From Nitrospirota bacterium (lineage in GTDB: Bacteria; Nitrospinota_A; UBA7883; JAJRTC01), in NCBI GenBank assembly GCA_024278445.1, contig JAJRTC010000005.1, positions 1 to 33,238 on the forward strand: 33,238 nt of DNA, given 5' to 3'. Position numbers and translations under genes: made by a program. Numbering within the stretch: the stretch's first letter is position 1; every line of letters begins with the position of its first letter. The notes under the pieces were generated by a model. The model saw nothing but the letters and a program-made list of their open reading frames with translations. It was not told the DNA's origin and did no database searches. Positions 16,900 through 24,915 of this stretch are shown in pieces.

Positions 16900-18480
16900 A
16901 TGAACTCTGTCACGGCTTTAAAAGGGGCTTTGGGCGTACGCGCCGGTTTTAGGGATTATGCGTTGGCGGCGCTTTCCGGGGTTCTAATAGCCCTGGCTTT
17001 TCCGGATTATGGCATTTGGCCCCTTGCGTGGGTTGGTCTTGTGCCGCTTTTTGTTGTTATAAGGGCAAAAAACACTCTTTCCTCTACATGGCTTGGGCTT
17101 GTTGCGGGCCTCTTTTATTTTGGCCCAACGGTTTACTGGGTAAGTAATACCATGACCCAGTTCGGAGGTATGCCGCTTTTTGCCGCTCTTGTTACCACGG
17201 CGTTGATGATATGCGTTATGAGCTGTTACACGGCCCTGTTTTGCTATTTGTTATCGATGACGGAAGGCCGTGCTGGCCGTGGTATTTCTTTGGCCATGGC
17301 TCCTTTTTTGTGGGTAGCGCTGGAAACTGTGCGCGGTTCGCTTCCTGGGGTCGGTTTTCCTTGGGCGAGGCTTTCTGATTCGCAATTTGAGGTCTTAAAC
17401 GTAATCCAGATAGCCGATATTACAGGTTCTGAAGGGGTCTCGTTTGCCATTGTGCTTGTGTCGGCCATGCTGGCTATGGTTGTAGATTGGTTCCTGTCGA
17501 GGAGTAGCTTGCAGGATAAGTTCCCCCTTCGTTGGCTTTGCGTCACCTTGTTACTTGTGGCTGGCATACTGGTTTACGGGGAAATTAAACTTTCAGCTTT
17601 TAATAAAGGCGCTGATACTTCCCCGCTAGTGAAAGTCGCGCTTGTGCAGGGGAACGTTGACCAAAAAAGAAAGTGGGAGCGCTCCTATCGTGACGAACAG
17701 CTCGATACATACATAAGGAGAACAGAGGAAGCGGTATCTAATGGGGCGGAGCTTATAGTGTGGCCGGAGACGGCGGCTCCGTTTTATTTTGCTTCAGACC
17801 CTTTATACGACGCAGGTTTGCGGGCGCTCAGCCAGGATACCGGAGTGCCGATTATTTTTGGAGCGCCGGGATATATCAGAGAAAATGGGAAAGTTACATC
17901 GTTCAACCGTGCATGGGTTGTCCGCCCGGACGGGTATGAGGAAAAGTTCGACAAAGTTCATCTCGTCCCGTTTGGTGAATATATACCGATGAAAAAAGTT
18001 TTGTTCTTTTTAGATAAAGTGGTTACGTCGATAGGGGATATGGAACCTGGTAAATCTGTGAATCTGCTTGATATCGGGGCGTTTAAGGCCGGGGTGCAGA
18101 TATGTTACGAGATTATATTCCCGCAATACTCGCGTGAAATCGCGCGTAAAGGCGGCTCTGTGATAATCAACATAACCAACGATTCGTGGTATGGGAAAAC
18201 AGCGGCGTCACGCCAGAGCCTCTCCATGGCTGTTTTCAGGGCGGTTGAGAACAGGATTCCTGTTTTGCGGTCAGCGCAATCGGGCGTGTCGTGCATCATT
18301 GAGCCTTCGGGCAAGGTTGTAGGCGAGACACCGCTTTTTGTGGAAACTACGCTTATGGGGAGTTTTACGCCGAAAATAGGGGGGGGTACGATTTACTCCA
18401 ACTCAGGTGGTTTGTTTGGCCTGGGTTGCGCGGGTTTCGCTTTCGCCCTTATCGTTTTTAGCTCAAGGCGAAAGGTTTAG
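16900..18480 (+). CDS. lnt: Apolipoprotein N-acyltransferase
   Basis: Lnt adds the third acyl chain to the N-terminal cysteine of lipoproteins at the inner membrane, the last step of Gram-negative lipoprotein maturation. The first ~230 residues contain about seven hydrophobic membrane segments (for example LAALSGVLIALAF, LGLVAGLFYFGPTVYWV). The periplasmic carbon-nitrogen hydrolase domain follows, with the catalytic triad Glu290 (VWPETAAP), Lys352 (FDKVHLVPFGEYIP) and Cys402 (GVQICYEIIFP), and ends with a terminal hydrophobic helix. At 526 residues it is standard length. The ATG at 16900 has only a weak GGAA upstream. The Cdd1-like gene starts 2 nt after its stop. Confidence 0.96.
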   Translation: MNSVTALKGALGVRAGFRDYALAALSGVLIALAFPDYGIWPLAWVGLVPLFVVIRAKNTLSSTWLGLVAGLFYFGPTVYWVSNTMTQFGGMPLFAALVTTALMICVMSCYTALFCYLLSMTEGRAGRGISLAMAPFLWVALETVRGSLPGVGFPWARLSDSQFEVLNVIQIADITGSEGVSFAIVLVSAMLAMVVDWFLSRSSLQDKFPLRWLCVTLLLVAGILVYGEIKLSAFNKGADTSPLVKVALVQGNVDQKRKWERSYRDEQLDTYIRRTEEAVSNGAELIVWPETAAPFYFASDPLYDAGLRALSQDTGVPIIFGAPGYIRENGKVTSFNRAWVVRPDGYEEKFDKVHLVPFGEYIPMKKVLFFLDKVVTSIGDMEPGKSVNLLDIGAFKAGVQICYEIIFPQYSREIARKGGSVIINITNDSWYGKTAASRQSLSMAVFRAVENRIPVLRSAQSGVSCIIEPSGKVVGETPLFVETTLMGSFTPKIGGGTIYSNSGGLFGLGCAGFAFALIVFSSRRKV

Positions 18481-18482
18481 TT

Positions 18483-18779
18483 ATGGGTAAAGCGGAAAAG
18501 CAGGCGGCGATAAAGGATTTGCGTCGAATACCCGGCATCGGGGAAAAACTTGCAGAAAAGCTCTGGAGCATAAATATTCACTCAGTGGAGAGCCTGAAAG
18601 GAAAAAAACCGGAAAACCTGTATCGAAAACTTTGTAACTATAAGGGCGTTCGTGTGGACCCATGTGTTTTATATGTGTTCAGGGCGGCGGTCTATTTTGC
18701 CTCGAACAAGGAACATGATAAGGAACTTCTAAAATGGTGGAACTGGAAAGACAGAAAACTTGAGGGCTATGAAACGTAA
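18483..18779 (+). CDS. Cdd1-family helix-hairpin-helix protein
   Basis: A 98-residue protein with a helix-hairpin-helix (LRRIPGIGEKLAEKLWSI, about residues 13-30), then SVESLKGKKPENLYRKL and the strongly conserved ending DPCVLYVFRAAVYFAS followed by LLKWWNWKD. This pattern matches the small Cdd1 (pathogenicity locus) family, which is widespread but of unknown function; the hairpin suggests nucleic-acid contact. It starts 2 nt after lnt and overlaps the reductase gene by 11 nt, so it belongs to the lnt transcription unit. The name of the family does not imply virulence. Confidence 0.85.
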   Translation: MGKAEKQAAIKDLRRIPGIGEKLAEKLWSINIHSVESLKGKKPENLYRKLCNYKGVRVDPCVLYVFRAAVYFASNKEHDKELLKWWNWKDRKLEGYET

Positions 18780-19653
18780 GGCCGCCGTAATAGGGGCTGG
18801 CGGCAATATCGGGATTTACGTTGCCCGTGAGCTTATGCGTGATTATGATGTAATTCCGGTCTTTCACAGTTATGTTCCGTCCGGTTTGGTTGGCGAGTTT
18901 CTGAATGTTGCCGACCTTGACGCTGTAAGACGGTTCGTCAAAAGTAAAAAACCTAAAATCGTGGTGAACCTTGCCGCCATAGCCGACCCTGACGTTTGCG
19001 AAAAAAATCCGGAGTTGGCAAAAAAGGTGAATGTCGATGGCGCTCATAACCTTGCAAAAGCGTGTGACGAGGTGGGTGCCTATTTTATCCATTATTCGAC
19101 AGACCTTGTATTCGACGGTAAAAAAGGAATGTATAAGGAAAGTGACCCTGTGAACCCGCTAAACGTATACGCCGCAACAAAAGCCCGATCAGAAGAAGCT
19201 GTCCTTGCGGTAACTAAAAATGCGGCTGTTTTGCGAACTGCCATAGTCTTCGGGAAGGGGGCGGGGAAGCGTAAAAACTTTTTTGAACATGTGGTAGCCT
19301 GCGCCCGTGAAGGCCGGGTGCAAAAACTTTTTACAGACCAGTACCGCTCGTTTTTTTATGTGGAAGATTCGGCTTTGGCGGTGAGATCGCTTATAGAAAA
19401 CCGTTCGACCGGCCTCTATCACTTGGGGGGTGCGCGTCGTGGCAGATATGAGTTTACACTCAAGGTATTAAAAGACATGCGCCTTCCAACCGGGACGATG
19501 GTTGGGGTGAGCATGGATGACGTCGGCTCTCATGCTCTCAGGCCTAAAGATTGTTCGCTCGATTCTTCCAAACTTACGCGTGACACGGGGTTTACGGTTA
19601 CGCCCCTTCCGGAGGCGATTGAAAAGTTCAAGGTGTCGCTTGGTTTTGTGTAG
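18769..19653 (+). CDS. RmlD-like NAD(P)-dependent sugar-nucleotide reductase
   Basis: An extended short-chain dehydrogenase/reductase of 294 residues. The N-terminal Rossmann motif is AAVIGAGGNIGIYVA (GxGGxxG), followed by VVNLAAIADPDVCEKNPELA, HYSTDLVFDGKKG and the catalytic YAATK (Tyr-x-x-x-Lys). These are the features of dTDP-4-dehydrorhamnose reductase (RmlD) and of the related MAT2B proteins. No other rhamnose genes lie nearby, so the substrate is uncertain. The start is taken as ATG 18769; a TTG at 18760 would add three residues. It overlaps the end of the Cdd1-like gene. Confidence 0.8.
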   Translation: MKRKAAVIGAGGNIGIYVARELMRDYDVIPVFHSYVPSGLVGEFLNVADLDAVRRFVKSKKPKIVVNLAAIADPDVCEKNPELAKKVNVDGAHNLAKACDEVGAYFIHYSTDLVFDGKKGMYKESDPVNPLNVYAATKARSEEAVLAVTKNAAVLRTAIVFGKGAGKRKNFFEHVVACAREGRVQKLFTDQYRSFFYVEDSALAVRSLIENRSTGLYHLGGARRGRYEFTLKVLKDMRLPTGTMVGVSMDDVGSHALRPKDCSLDSSKLTRDTGFTVTPLPEAIEKFKVSLGFV

Positions 19654-19682
19654 CCTTGTTTTACTGTGATATTATTCCCGAT

Positions 19683-19976
19683 ATGAAAGTTATAGCCGAT
19701 ATATCGATAGTGCCGATGGGTGTGGAAGCCTCTGTGTCGAAGTATATAAAGGTGGCCCACCAAGTGTTGGTAGATGCCGACCTGTCTGCGAGGTTGTGTC
19801 CTTATGGCACGGTTGTGGAGGGGGAATATGGCGACGTAACCGCCGCTATGGAACTTGCCATGAAAGCCGTGTTTGACATGGGCGTGCCACGAGTCACCAT
19901 GACCATAAAAATGGGCGCGAGGGTAGATAAAGAGCAGTCTGCCCAAGACAAGCTCGACGCGGTTCTTAAAAAATAA
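19683..19976 (+). CDS. MTH1187-family thiamine-binding protein
   Basis: A 97-residue protein with the hallmark start VIADISIVPMGVEASVSKYI, the central LCPYGTVVEGEYGDV and the VTMTIKMGARVDKE segment of the MTH1187/YkoF-like small ferredoxin-fold family (formerly DUF77). Characterised members bind thiamine or its pyrimidine. The start is the ATG at 19683; an upstream in-frame TTG at 19656 has no support. It lies 29 bp after the RmlD-like gene and 27 bp before the CDF transporter. No thiamine transporter or riboswitch is visible here, so the physiological ligand is inferred only from the family. Confidence 0.88.
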   Translation: MKVIADISIVPMGVEASVSKYIKVAHQVLVDADLSARLCPYGTVVEGEYGDVTAAMELAMKAVFDMGVPRVTMTIKMGARVDKEQSAQDKLDAVLKK

Positions 19977-20003
19977 TCTCGATTTTCCTTTGAATTTCTG
20001 AAT

Positions 20004-21203
20004 ATGAGCGATTCGCACTTTAAAAATCATGTTCCCTGTATAGAAGGGCAAAAAAACAAAGACCGTTTAAACGAAGCCCTTAAAGTTACGGTTGTGGGGG
20101 CCGTCACTAATTTTCTTTTGGCGGTAGGCAAACTTACGGCCGGTATTTTAGGTTCGTCATCGGCCATGGTGGCAGACGCCGTTCATTCGCTCTCAGACCT
20201 TGTGACAGATGTCGTTGTCTACGTTTCGGCCACGATAGCGGCGCAGGAGGCGGACGAGGCCCACCCCTACGGCCACGGCAGGGCGGAAACCATTGGCGCG
20301 GCGGTAATGGGGGCCGTGCTTATAGGCGTTGGCATCGTCATAGTTTTCGGAGTGATAGACCGTCTTATGGCAGGTGACGTTCTGATCCCTACATGGCCCG
20401 CCATTTGCGGCGCTCTTGTTTCTATCGTTGCAAACGAATGGCTTTATTTCTACACGGTTAGAATCGGCAAAAAAATAAACAACGATGTTGTCGTAGCCAA
20501 CGCATGGCATCATCGGACAGATTCCATCTCGTCCGTTGCCGCGTTAATAGGGATAGGCGGGGCGATGATTGGCTTTCCCCTGCTTGACCCGTTAGCGGCG
20601 ATCGTTATCGTATTTCTTATTGTTAAAGTCGGCGGCGAAATAATGTGGAAAGCTTTTCAGGATCTTATGGACAGGTCCGCTTCGCCTGAACAGTTAAAAG
20701 AGATTAAAGAAATCATAATGCACGCCAACGGTGTGCGGCACTTTCATGAGCTTCGCGCACGCAGGGTAGGGGGGGATGTTTTCGTGGATGCGCATATAGT
20801 CGTTCAGCCGAACATCTCTGTTTCAGAGGCGCACAACATAGCCGAAACCGTGCGATATAACCTAAAAGAGAAGGCGGGTGTGGCTGACGCGCTTATTCAT
20901 ATCGATGCCGAGGACGACATGACTTTTAAGCTCATGTTGGTAGACAGGGAAAAGATGGCAGAGAAAGTTCGCGCGAAGGCTGAGTTTGTGGACGGAATGA
21001 AAAGTGTGTCTGATGTGACCATTCATTACCTTAACGGGAGGGTTTGCGTTGAGTTTTCTGTAGAGATGGATGAGCAGATGACAATAGCGCAGGCAAGAGA
21101 TAGAGCCGTGGGGTTAAAGACTGAACTTTTGAAGGGTGGCTCCATCGACACAGTGGTCATACACAGTAGTCTTACCGGCACATTTTTTGATAACGGGGCG
21201 TGA
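20004..21203 (+). CDS. Cation diffusion facilitator (CDF) family metal transporter
   Basis: CDF proteins export divalent metals such as Zn2+, Fe2+ or Mn2+ from the cytoplasm by proton antiport. Six transmembrane segments are visible between about residues 25 and 215. Metal-site signatures are VADAVHSLSD in TM2 and ANAWHHRTDS in TM5, with HPYGHGRAE between. The first cytoplasmic ZT-dimer-like domain (about 225-305) contains HFHELRARRVGGDVFVDAHI and ends ALIHIDAEDD. About 90 extra residues then follow with a similar alternating pattern (VTIHYLNGRVCVEFSVEMD... VVIHSSL), which looks like a second copy. At 399 residues it is about 100 longer than minimal CDF proteins. The stop overlaps the next gene's start (TGATG). 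Confidence 0.9.
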   Translation: MSDSHFKNHVPCIEGQKNKDRLNEALKVTVVGAVTNFLLAVGKLTAGILGSSSAMVADAVHSLSDLVTDVVVYVSATIAAQEADEAHPYGHGRAETIGAAVMGAVLIGVGIVIVFGVIDRLMAGDVLIPTWPAICGALVSIVANEWLYFYTVRIGKKINNDVVVANAWHHRTDSISSVAALIGIGGAMIGFPLLDPLAAIVIVFLIVKVGGEIMWKAFQDLMDRSASPEQLKEIKEIIMHANGVRHFHELRARRVGGDVFVDAHIVVQPNISVSEAHNIAETVRYNLKEKAGVADALIHIDAEDDMTFKLMLVDREKMAEKVRAKAEFVDGMKSVSDVTIHYLNGRVCVEFSVEMDEQMTIAQARDRAVGLKTELLKGGSIDTVVIHSSLTGTFFDNGA

Positions 21204-22393
21204 TGAAAAATATCATATCTGCAAAAATAGAAAACTTCATGGAGCGTTCATCCTGGATACGGAAGATGTTCGAGGAAGGGGCACGGTTAAAGGCTGAGTT
21301 TGGCGCTGAAAATATTTTTGATTTTACGCTGGGCAATCCCGTTAGTGAGCCGCCGGCAAAGGTTTTGGGAGAGCTTGAAAAGCTTGCGCTTGATAAAACG
21401 CCGGGTGCGCATCGTTATATGCAAAACGCGGGGTTTGACGAAGCGCGATTGGCGGTAGCTGTGAGTTTGCGCAAAAGGTCGGGCTGTGAGTTTACCAAAG
21501 ATAATATAATCATGACGGCTGGCGCGGGTGGCGCGTTGAACGTGATTATAAAAGCGCTGGTGGATTCAGGAGACGAGATCGTAATCACCGCGCCATATTT
21601 TCCCGAATACTTTTTTTATGCCGATAATCATCAGGCGGGTTTGAAAATAGCCGAAACAGACGAAAACTTTCAGCTCGATCTTCAAAAAACAGAAGACGCT
21701 ATAGGCCCCAAAACCAGAATTTTGTTATTAAACTCGCCTAACAACCCGACCGGAGCGGTTTATTCCGAGAGCGCGTTAAAAGAGGTCGGGGAGATATTGG
21801 AACGTGCCTCGGAAAAAAACGGCAGGCCGGTTTATCTTGTGATGGACGAGCCTTACAGAAAACTGGTGTATGGCTCAGTCGCCGTTCCTGATGTTTCCAA
21901 TTGCTATAGAAGGTCGATAGTCGCTACGTCGCATTCCAAGGATTTGAGCTTGCCGGGCGAGAGGATAGGATATATTGCCATCGGGCCGGATAATGACGAC
22001 GCCACAAAAATCGCGGATGCCATGACGCTTGCCAACAGGATTTTAGGGTTTGTTAACGCGCCGGCCCTGTTTCAGCGATTAGCGGCAAAGGCTCAAGACG
22101 TAAAACCTGATATGACGGTTTATACGAAAAATCGTGACCTGTTGCTCACCGGATTGCAGAGTGCGGGATATGATGTTGTTTCTCCCGACGGCGGATTTTA
22201 CCTTTTTCCAAAGTCTCCTGTTGCCGACGATGTCAAGTTTGTCGATGATCTCAAAAAAAAGAAAATACTGGTTGTGCCAGGCGCAGGTTTTGGCAGGAGC
22301 GGGCATTTTAGAATATCGTTTTGTTGTGACACGGCGGTTTGCGAAAAAGCTTTACCAAGGTTCGCAGACGCCATGAGGGAAGCAAAAGTATAA
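21203..22393 (+). CDS. Class I/II pyridoxal-phosphate aminotransferase
   Basis: A fold-type I aminotransferase of 396 residues. Visible features are the N-terminal FTLGNPVSEPP, the cofactor-binding TAGAGGALNVIIKAL, the conserved NSPNNPTGAVY, VMDEPYRKLVY (Asp and Tyr contacting PLP) and the Schiff-base lysine in TSHSKDLSLPGERIGY. The C-terminal RISFCC carries the substrate-carboxylate arginine. The lack of close aromatic- or histidinol-specific motifs leaves the substrate open. The start is ATG at 21203, overlapping the CDF stop by 1 nt with GGGG upstream. A second, more AspC-like aminotransferase lies 1.3 kb downstream. Confidence 0.88.
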   Translation: MKNIISAKIENFMERSSWIRKMFEEGARLKAEFGAENIFDFTLGNPVSEPPAKVLGELEKLALDKTPGAHRYMQNAGFDEARLAVAVSLRKRSGCEFTKDNIIMTAGAGGALNVIIKALVDSGDEIVITAPYFPEYFFYADNHQAGLKIAETDENFQLDLQKTEDAIGPKTRILLLNSPNNPTGAVYSESALKEVGEILERASEKNGRPVYLVMDEPYRKLVYGSVAVPDVSNCYRRSIVATSHSKDLSLPGERIGYIAIGPDNDDATKIADAMTLANRILGFVNAPALFQRLAAKAQDVKPDMTVYTKNRDLLLTGLQSAGYDVVSPDGGFYLFPKSPVADDVKFVDDLKKKKILVVPGAGFGRSGHFRISFCCDTAVCEKALPRFADAMREAKV

Positions 22394-22408
22394 GCCTTGC
22401 GGCGTGAT

Positions 22409-22438
22409 ATTTTATGAAGTAGTCTGTTTTCATAAAAT
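22409..22438. promoter_or_regulatory. 10-bp perfect inverted repeat upstream of coaD
   Basis: ATTTTATGAA (22409-22418) and TTCATAAAAT (22429-22438) are perfect inverted repeats around a 10-nt centre. It lies 15 bp after the aminotransferase stop and 21 bp before coaD. An operator or weak terminator is possible; there is no GC-rich stem, so an operator seems likelier. Confidence 0.45.
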
Positions 22439-22459
22439 TTACAATTTGTGGTGGTGAGT

Positions 22460-22936
22460 ATGAAAGCGGTATATCCCGGCACGTTCGACCCTGTTACCTA
22501 CGGGCATATAGACCTTATGCGGCGGGGAACGGAAGTGTTCTCCGAGCTTGTGGTGGCCGTTGCGGCTAACCCGCGCAAAAACCCGATGTTTTCGTTAGAA
22601 ACCCGTGTGAATTTCGTAGCCGAGGCTACGGCGGATATACCTAATATAACCATAATCCCGTTTGAGACGTTGCTTGTGGACTTCGCGCGGGAGATTGGTG
22701 CCAAGGTGATACTAAAGGGTCTGCGGGCCATATCAGATTTTGAACATGAATTACAGATGTCGCTTATTAACAGGCGGCTGGCCCCCGACGTCGAAACGGT
22801 TTTTATGATGCCAAGTGAGGAGTTTTCCTATATCTCGTCATCGCTTATAAAAGAGATCGCGTCTCTTGGCGGTAACACGGGCGAGATGACCCCCGAACAA
22901 GTTGGCGAATTGTTAAAAGAACGCCTCACCAAATAA
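22460..22936 (+). CDS. coaD: Phosphopantetheine adenylyltransferase
   Basis: CoaD transfers AMP from ATP to 4'-phosphopantetheine to give dephospho-CoA, the penultimate step of coenzyme A synthesis. The 158-residue product shows the nucleotidyltransferase signature YPGTFDPVTYGHIDL (T-x-G-H), VAVAANPRKNPMF, LKGLRAISDFEHELQM and the C-terminal EFSYISSSLIKEIASLGG ATP-grip. The start is ATG at 22460 with GGTG just upstream; a GTG at 22448 would add four residues lacking in homologues. Length is standard. The methyltransferase-like gene starts 19 bp downstream. Confidence 0.97.
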   Translation: MKAVYPGTFDPVTYGHIDLMRRGTEVFSELVVAVAANPRKNPMFSLETRVNFVAEATADIPNITIIPFETLLVDFAREIGAKVILKGLRAISDFEHELQMSLINRRLAPDVETVFMMPSEEFSYISSSLIKEIASLGGNTGEMTPEQVGELLKERLTK

Positions 22937-22955
22937 AATTTTTTGCAAATGAAAA

Positions 22956-23642
22956 ATGCCGAATCTTGACAGAATAGTTTTCTACGGGCGAACCCTGGAT
23001 GAATATCGCAGGTTTTTCGCGCTTGATTTGGAATCGCTAAAAGGGGCGGCGGTTTTAGATTGTCCTGCCGGTGCCTCTTCTTTTACGGCGGAGGCATTCT
23101 CGATGGGGATACATGCCGTCGCGTTTGACGCCATGTATGGCCCAAACCTTAAAGCTATAATGGATTCAGGGTCGGAGGATATCGATCATGTTGTCGATGC
23201 TGTCGCCCGGGAGAAACAAAAATATCTTTGGGATTATTACTCCGATATTTCCGGCCTGAAAAAACGGAGAGCTGAGGCCTTGCAAAAGTTCTCGGAAGAC
23301 TATCCTGTTGGGGCTATGGAAAACCGTTATTTTAAAGGGCAACTTCCCGTTCTCCCTTTCGAAACCGGGGTTTTTGACCTTGTGTTAAGCGGTCATTTCC
23401 TTTTTTGTTATTCCGACAGGCTTGATTATGCGTTTCACAAGGCCGCCATTCTGGAGATGTTGAGGGTTACTTCGGGTGAGGTGCGCATTTATCCTTTAAC
23501 AACGCTTACGCTTGAGCCTTGCGGGTTTGTAACCGATATCATTGCAGACCTTGATAAGGATGGAATTACGGCGGAAATTGCACCTGTTCCGTTCGAGTTT
23601 GTAAAAGGCGCGAACCAGATGTTGCGCGTTTATCGTAAATAA
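22956..23642 (+). CDS. SAM-dependent methyltransferase-like protein, substrate unknown
   Basis: The 228-residue product has a class I methyltransferase motif I (AAVLDCPAGASSFTAEA, about residues 31-47), an acidic loop at the end of strand 2 (AVAFDAMYG), and motif IV-like VFDLVLSGHFLFCYSD followed by an ILEMLRVTSGEVRIYPL strand as in Rossmann methyltransferases. The charged helical insert between (REKQKYLWDYY...) is unusual, and the C-terminus is short. I recognise the fold but not the substrate. Its ATG has no clear Shine-Dalgarno. It lies between coaD and an aminotransferase in one run of plus-strand genes. Confidence 0.75.
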   Translation: MPNLDRIVFYGRTLDEYRRFFALDLESLKGAAVLDCPAGASSFTAEAFSMGIHAVAFDAMYGPNLKAIMDSGSEDIDHVVDAVAREKQKYLWDYYSDISGLKKRRAEALQKFSEDYPVGAMENRYFKGQLPVLPFETGVFDLVLSGHFLFCYSDRLDYAFHKAAILEMLRVTSGEVRIYPLTTLTLEPCGFVTDIIADLDKDGITAEIAPVPFEFVKGANQMLRVYRK

Positions 23643-23692
23643 CGTAAAAAGATACGGGTTGCGCCAATTTTATATTTTGACTTGAGGGAAAA

Positions 23693-24886
23693 ATGAAGCT
23701 TGCGGATCGTATATCGCTCATAAAACCATCGGCTACGATGGCTATTACCGCCAAGGCAAAAGCCATGAGGGCCGAGGGGATAGATATCCTTGGTTTCGGG
23801 GCGGGAGAACCAGATTTTGACACCCCCGATTTTGTAAAAGATGCGGCTATCGAGGCTTTAAGGGCCGGCAAAACAAAGTATACCGACGCGCCCGGCATGC
23901 CGGAGCTTCGCGACGCGCTTTGCGACTATTACAAAAGAACCGAGGGGCTTGAATATGAGCGGGCCGAGACGATATTTTCTATCGGCGGTAAACACTCTCT
24001 GTTTAACATTTTTCAGGCGATCCTCTCTGAAGGTGACGAAGTAATAATCCCGACGCCTTACTGGGTGTCGTACCCCGATCAGGTTCTGCTTTGCGGTGGT
24101 AAGCCCGTGTTTCTTGAAACGTCGGAGAAAAACAGCTTCTTGTTCAAGGCAAGTGACCTTGAAAAGCTCGTAACTGAAAATACGAAAGCGATAGTTGTTA
24201 ACTCGCCGTCGAACCCTTCCGGCATGGTGTATGACGATGAAACTTTAAAGGCCGTGTGCGACATAGCTATTAAACACAAGATTTATGTTGTGTGGGACGA
24301 GATATACAAAGACGTTTATTACGGTGACGGGAAATTACGCTCGCTCCCTTATTACAACCCTGACGTAAAGCCATATACGATCATATGCAGCGGTTTATCG
24401 AAAAACTTTTCAATGACAGGCTGGCGTATAGGTTGGGTGTTGGGTCCCAAAGACGTGGTTAAAGCCATGAGCATGGTGCAGGGCCAGTCGACATCGAACC
24501 CTGTTACCTTCGCTCAATATGGGGCCTTGGCGGCGCTAAAAGAGGGACCGACTCATATAGGGGAATGGCTAAAGCAATTCCGGGCGCGGCGCGATAAACT
24601 TTTATCGGCGTTTGAAGATATTCCCGGCCTGTCGTGCGTCACCCCTATGGGTGCGTTTTATGTTTTCCCAAATGTTTCCGGCTGGTTTGGGAAAAAGTGG
24701 AGCGGCGGGGAAATAAAAGACTCGTATGACGTGACAAAGTTTTTATTGGAAGTCGCCCAGGTTGCGGTGGTGCCTGGCGACCCGTTTGGTGCGCCCGGTC
24801 ATGTTAGAATATCTTACGCGTTGTCTATGAGCGATATAGAAAAAGGGATAGCCCGCATAAAAAGTGCCGTGGGCGAACTTTCGTAA
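23693..24886 (+). CDS. aspC: Aspartate/prephenate-type aminotransferase (class I)
   Basis: A 397-residue class I PLP aminotransferase of subgroup I-gamma. Features: ISLIKPSATMAITAKAKAM at the start, LGFGAGEPDFDTPDFVKDAA, the PLP-binding GGKHSLFNIFQAIL, VNSPSNPSGMVYD, WDEIYKDVYY, the Schiff-base lysine in SGLSKNFSMTGWRIGW, and the C-terminal GHVRISYALS with the substrate arginine. This set is typical of bacterial aspartate aminotransferases, some of which also act on prephenate. It starts with GAGGG 5 nt upstream of ATG 23693. The selenoprotein peroxiredoxin gene begins 29 bp after its stop. Confidence 0.9.
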   Translation: MKLADRISLIKPSATMAITAKAKAMRAEGIDILGFGAGEPDFDTPDFVKDAAIEALRAGKTKYTDAPGMPELRDALCDYYKRTEGLEYERAETIFSIGGKHSLFNIFQAILSEGDEVIIPTPYWVSYPDQVLLCGGKPVFLETSEKNSFLFKASDLEKLVTENTKAIVVNSPSNPSGMVYDDETLKAVCDIAIKHKIYVVWDEIYKDVYYGDGKLRSLPYYNPDVKPYTIICSGLSKNFSMTGWRIGWVLGPKDVVKAMSMVQGQSTSNPVTFAQYGALAALKEGPTHIGEWLKQFRARRDKLLSAFEDIPGLSCVTPMGAFYVFPNVSGWFGKKWSGGEIKDSYDVTKFLLEVAQVAVVPGDPFGAPGHVRISYALSMSDIEKGIARIKSAVGELS

Positions 24887-24915
24887 CCGGTTCAAACCTT
24901 TCTGGAGATACTGTT

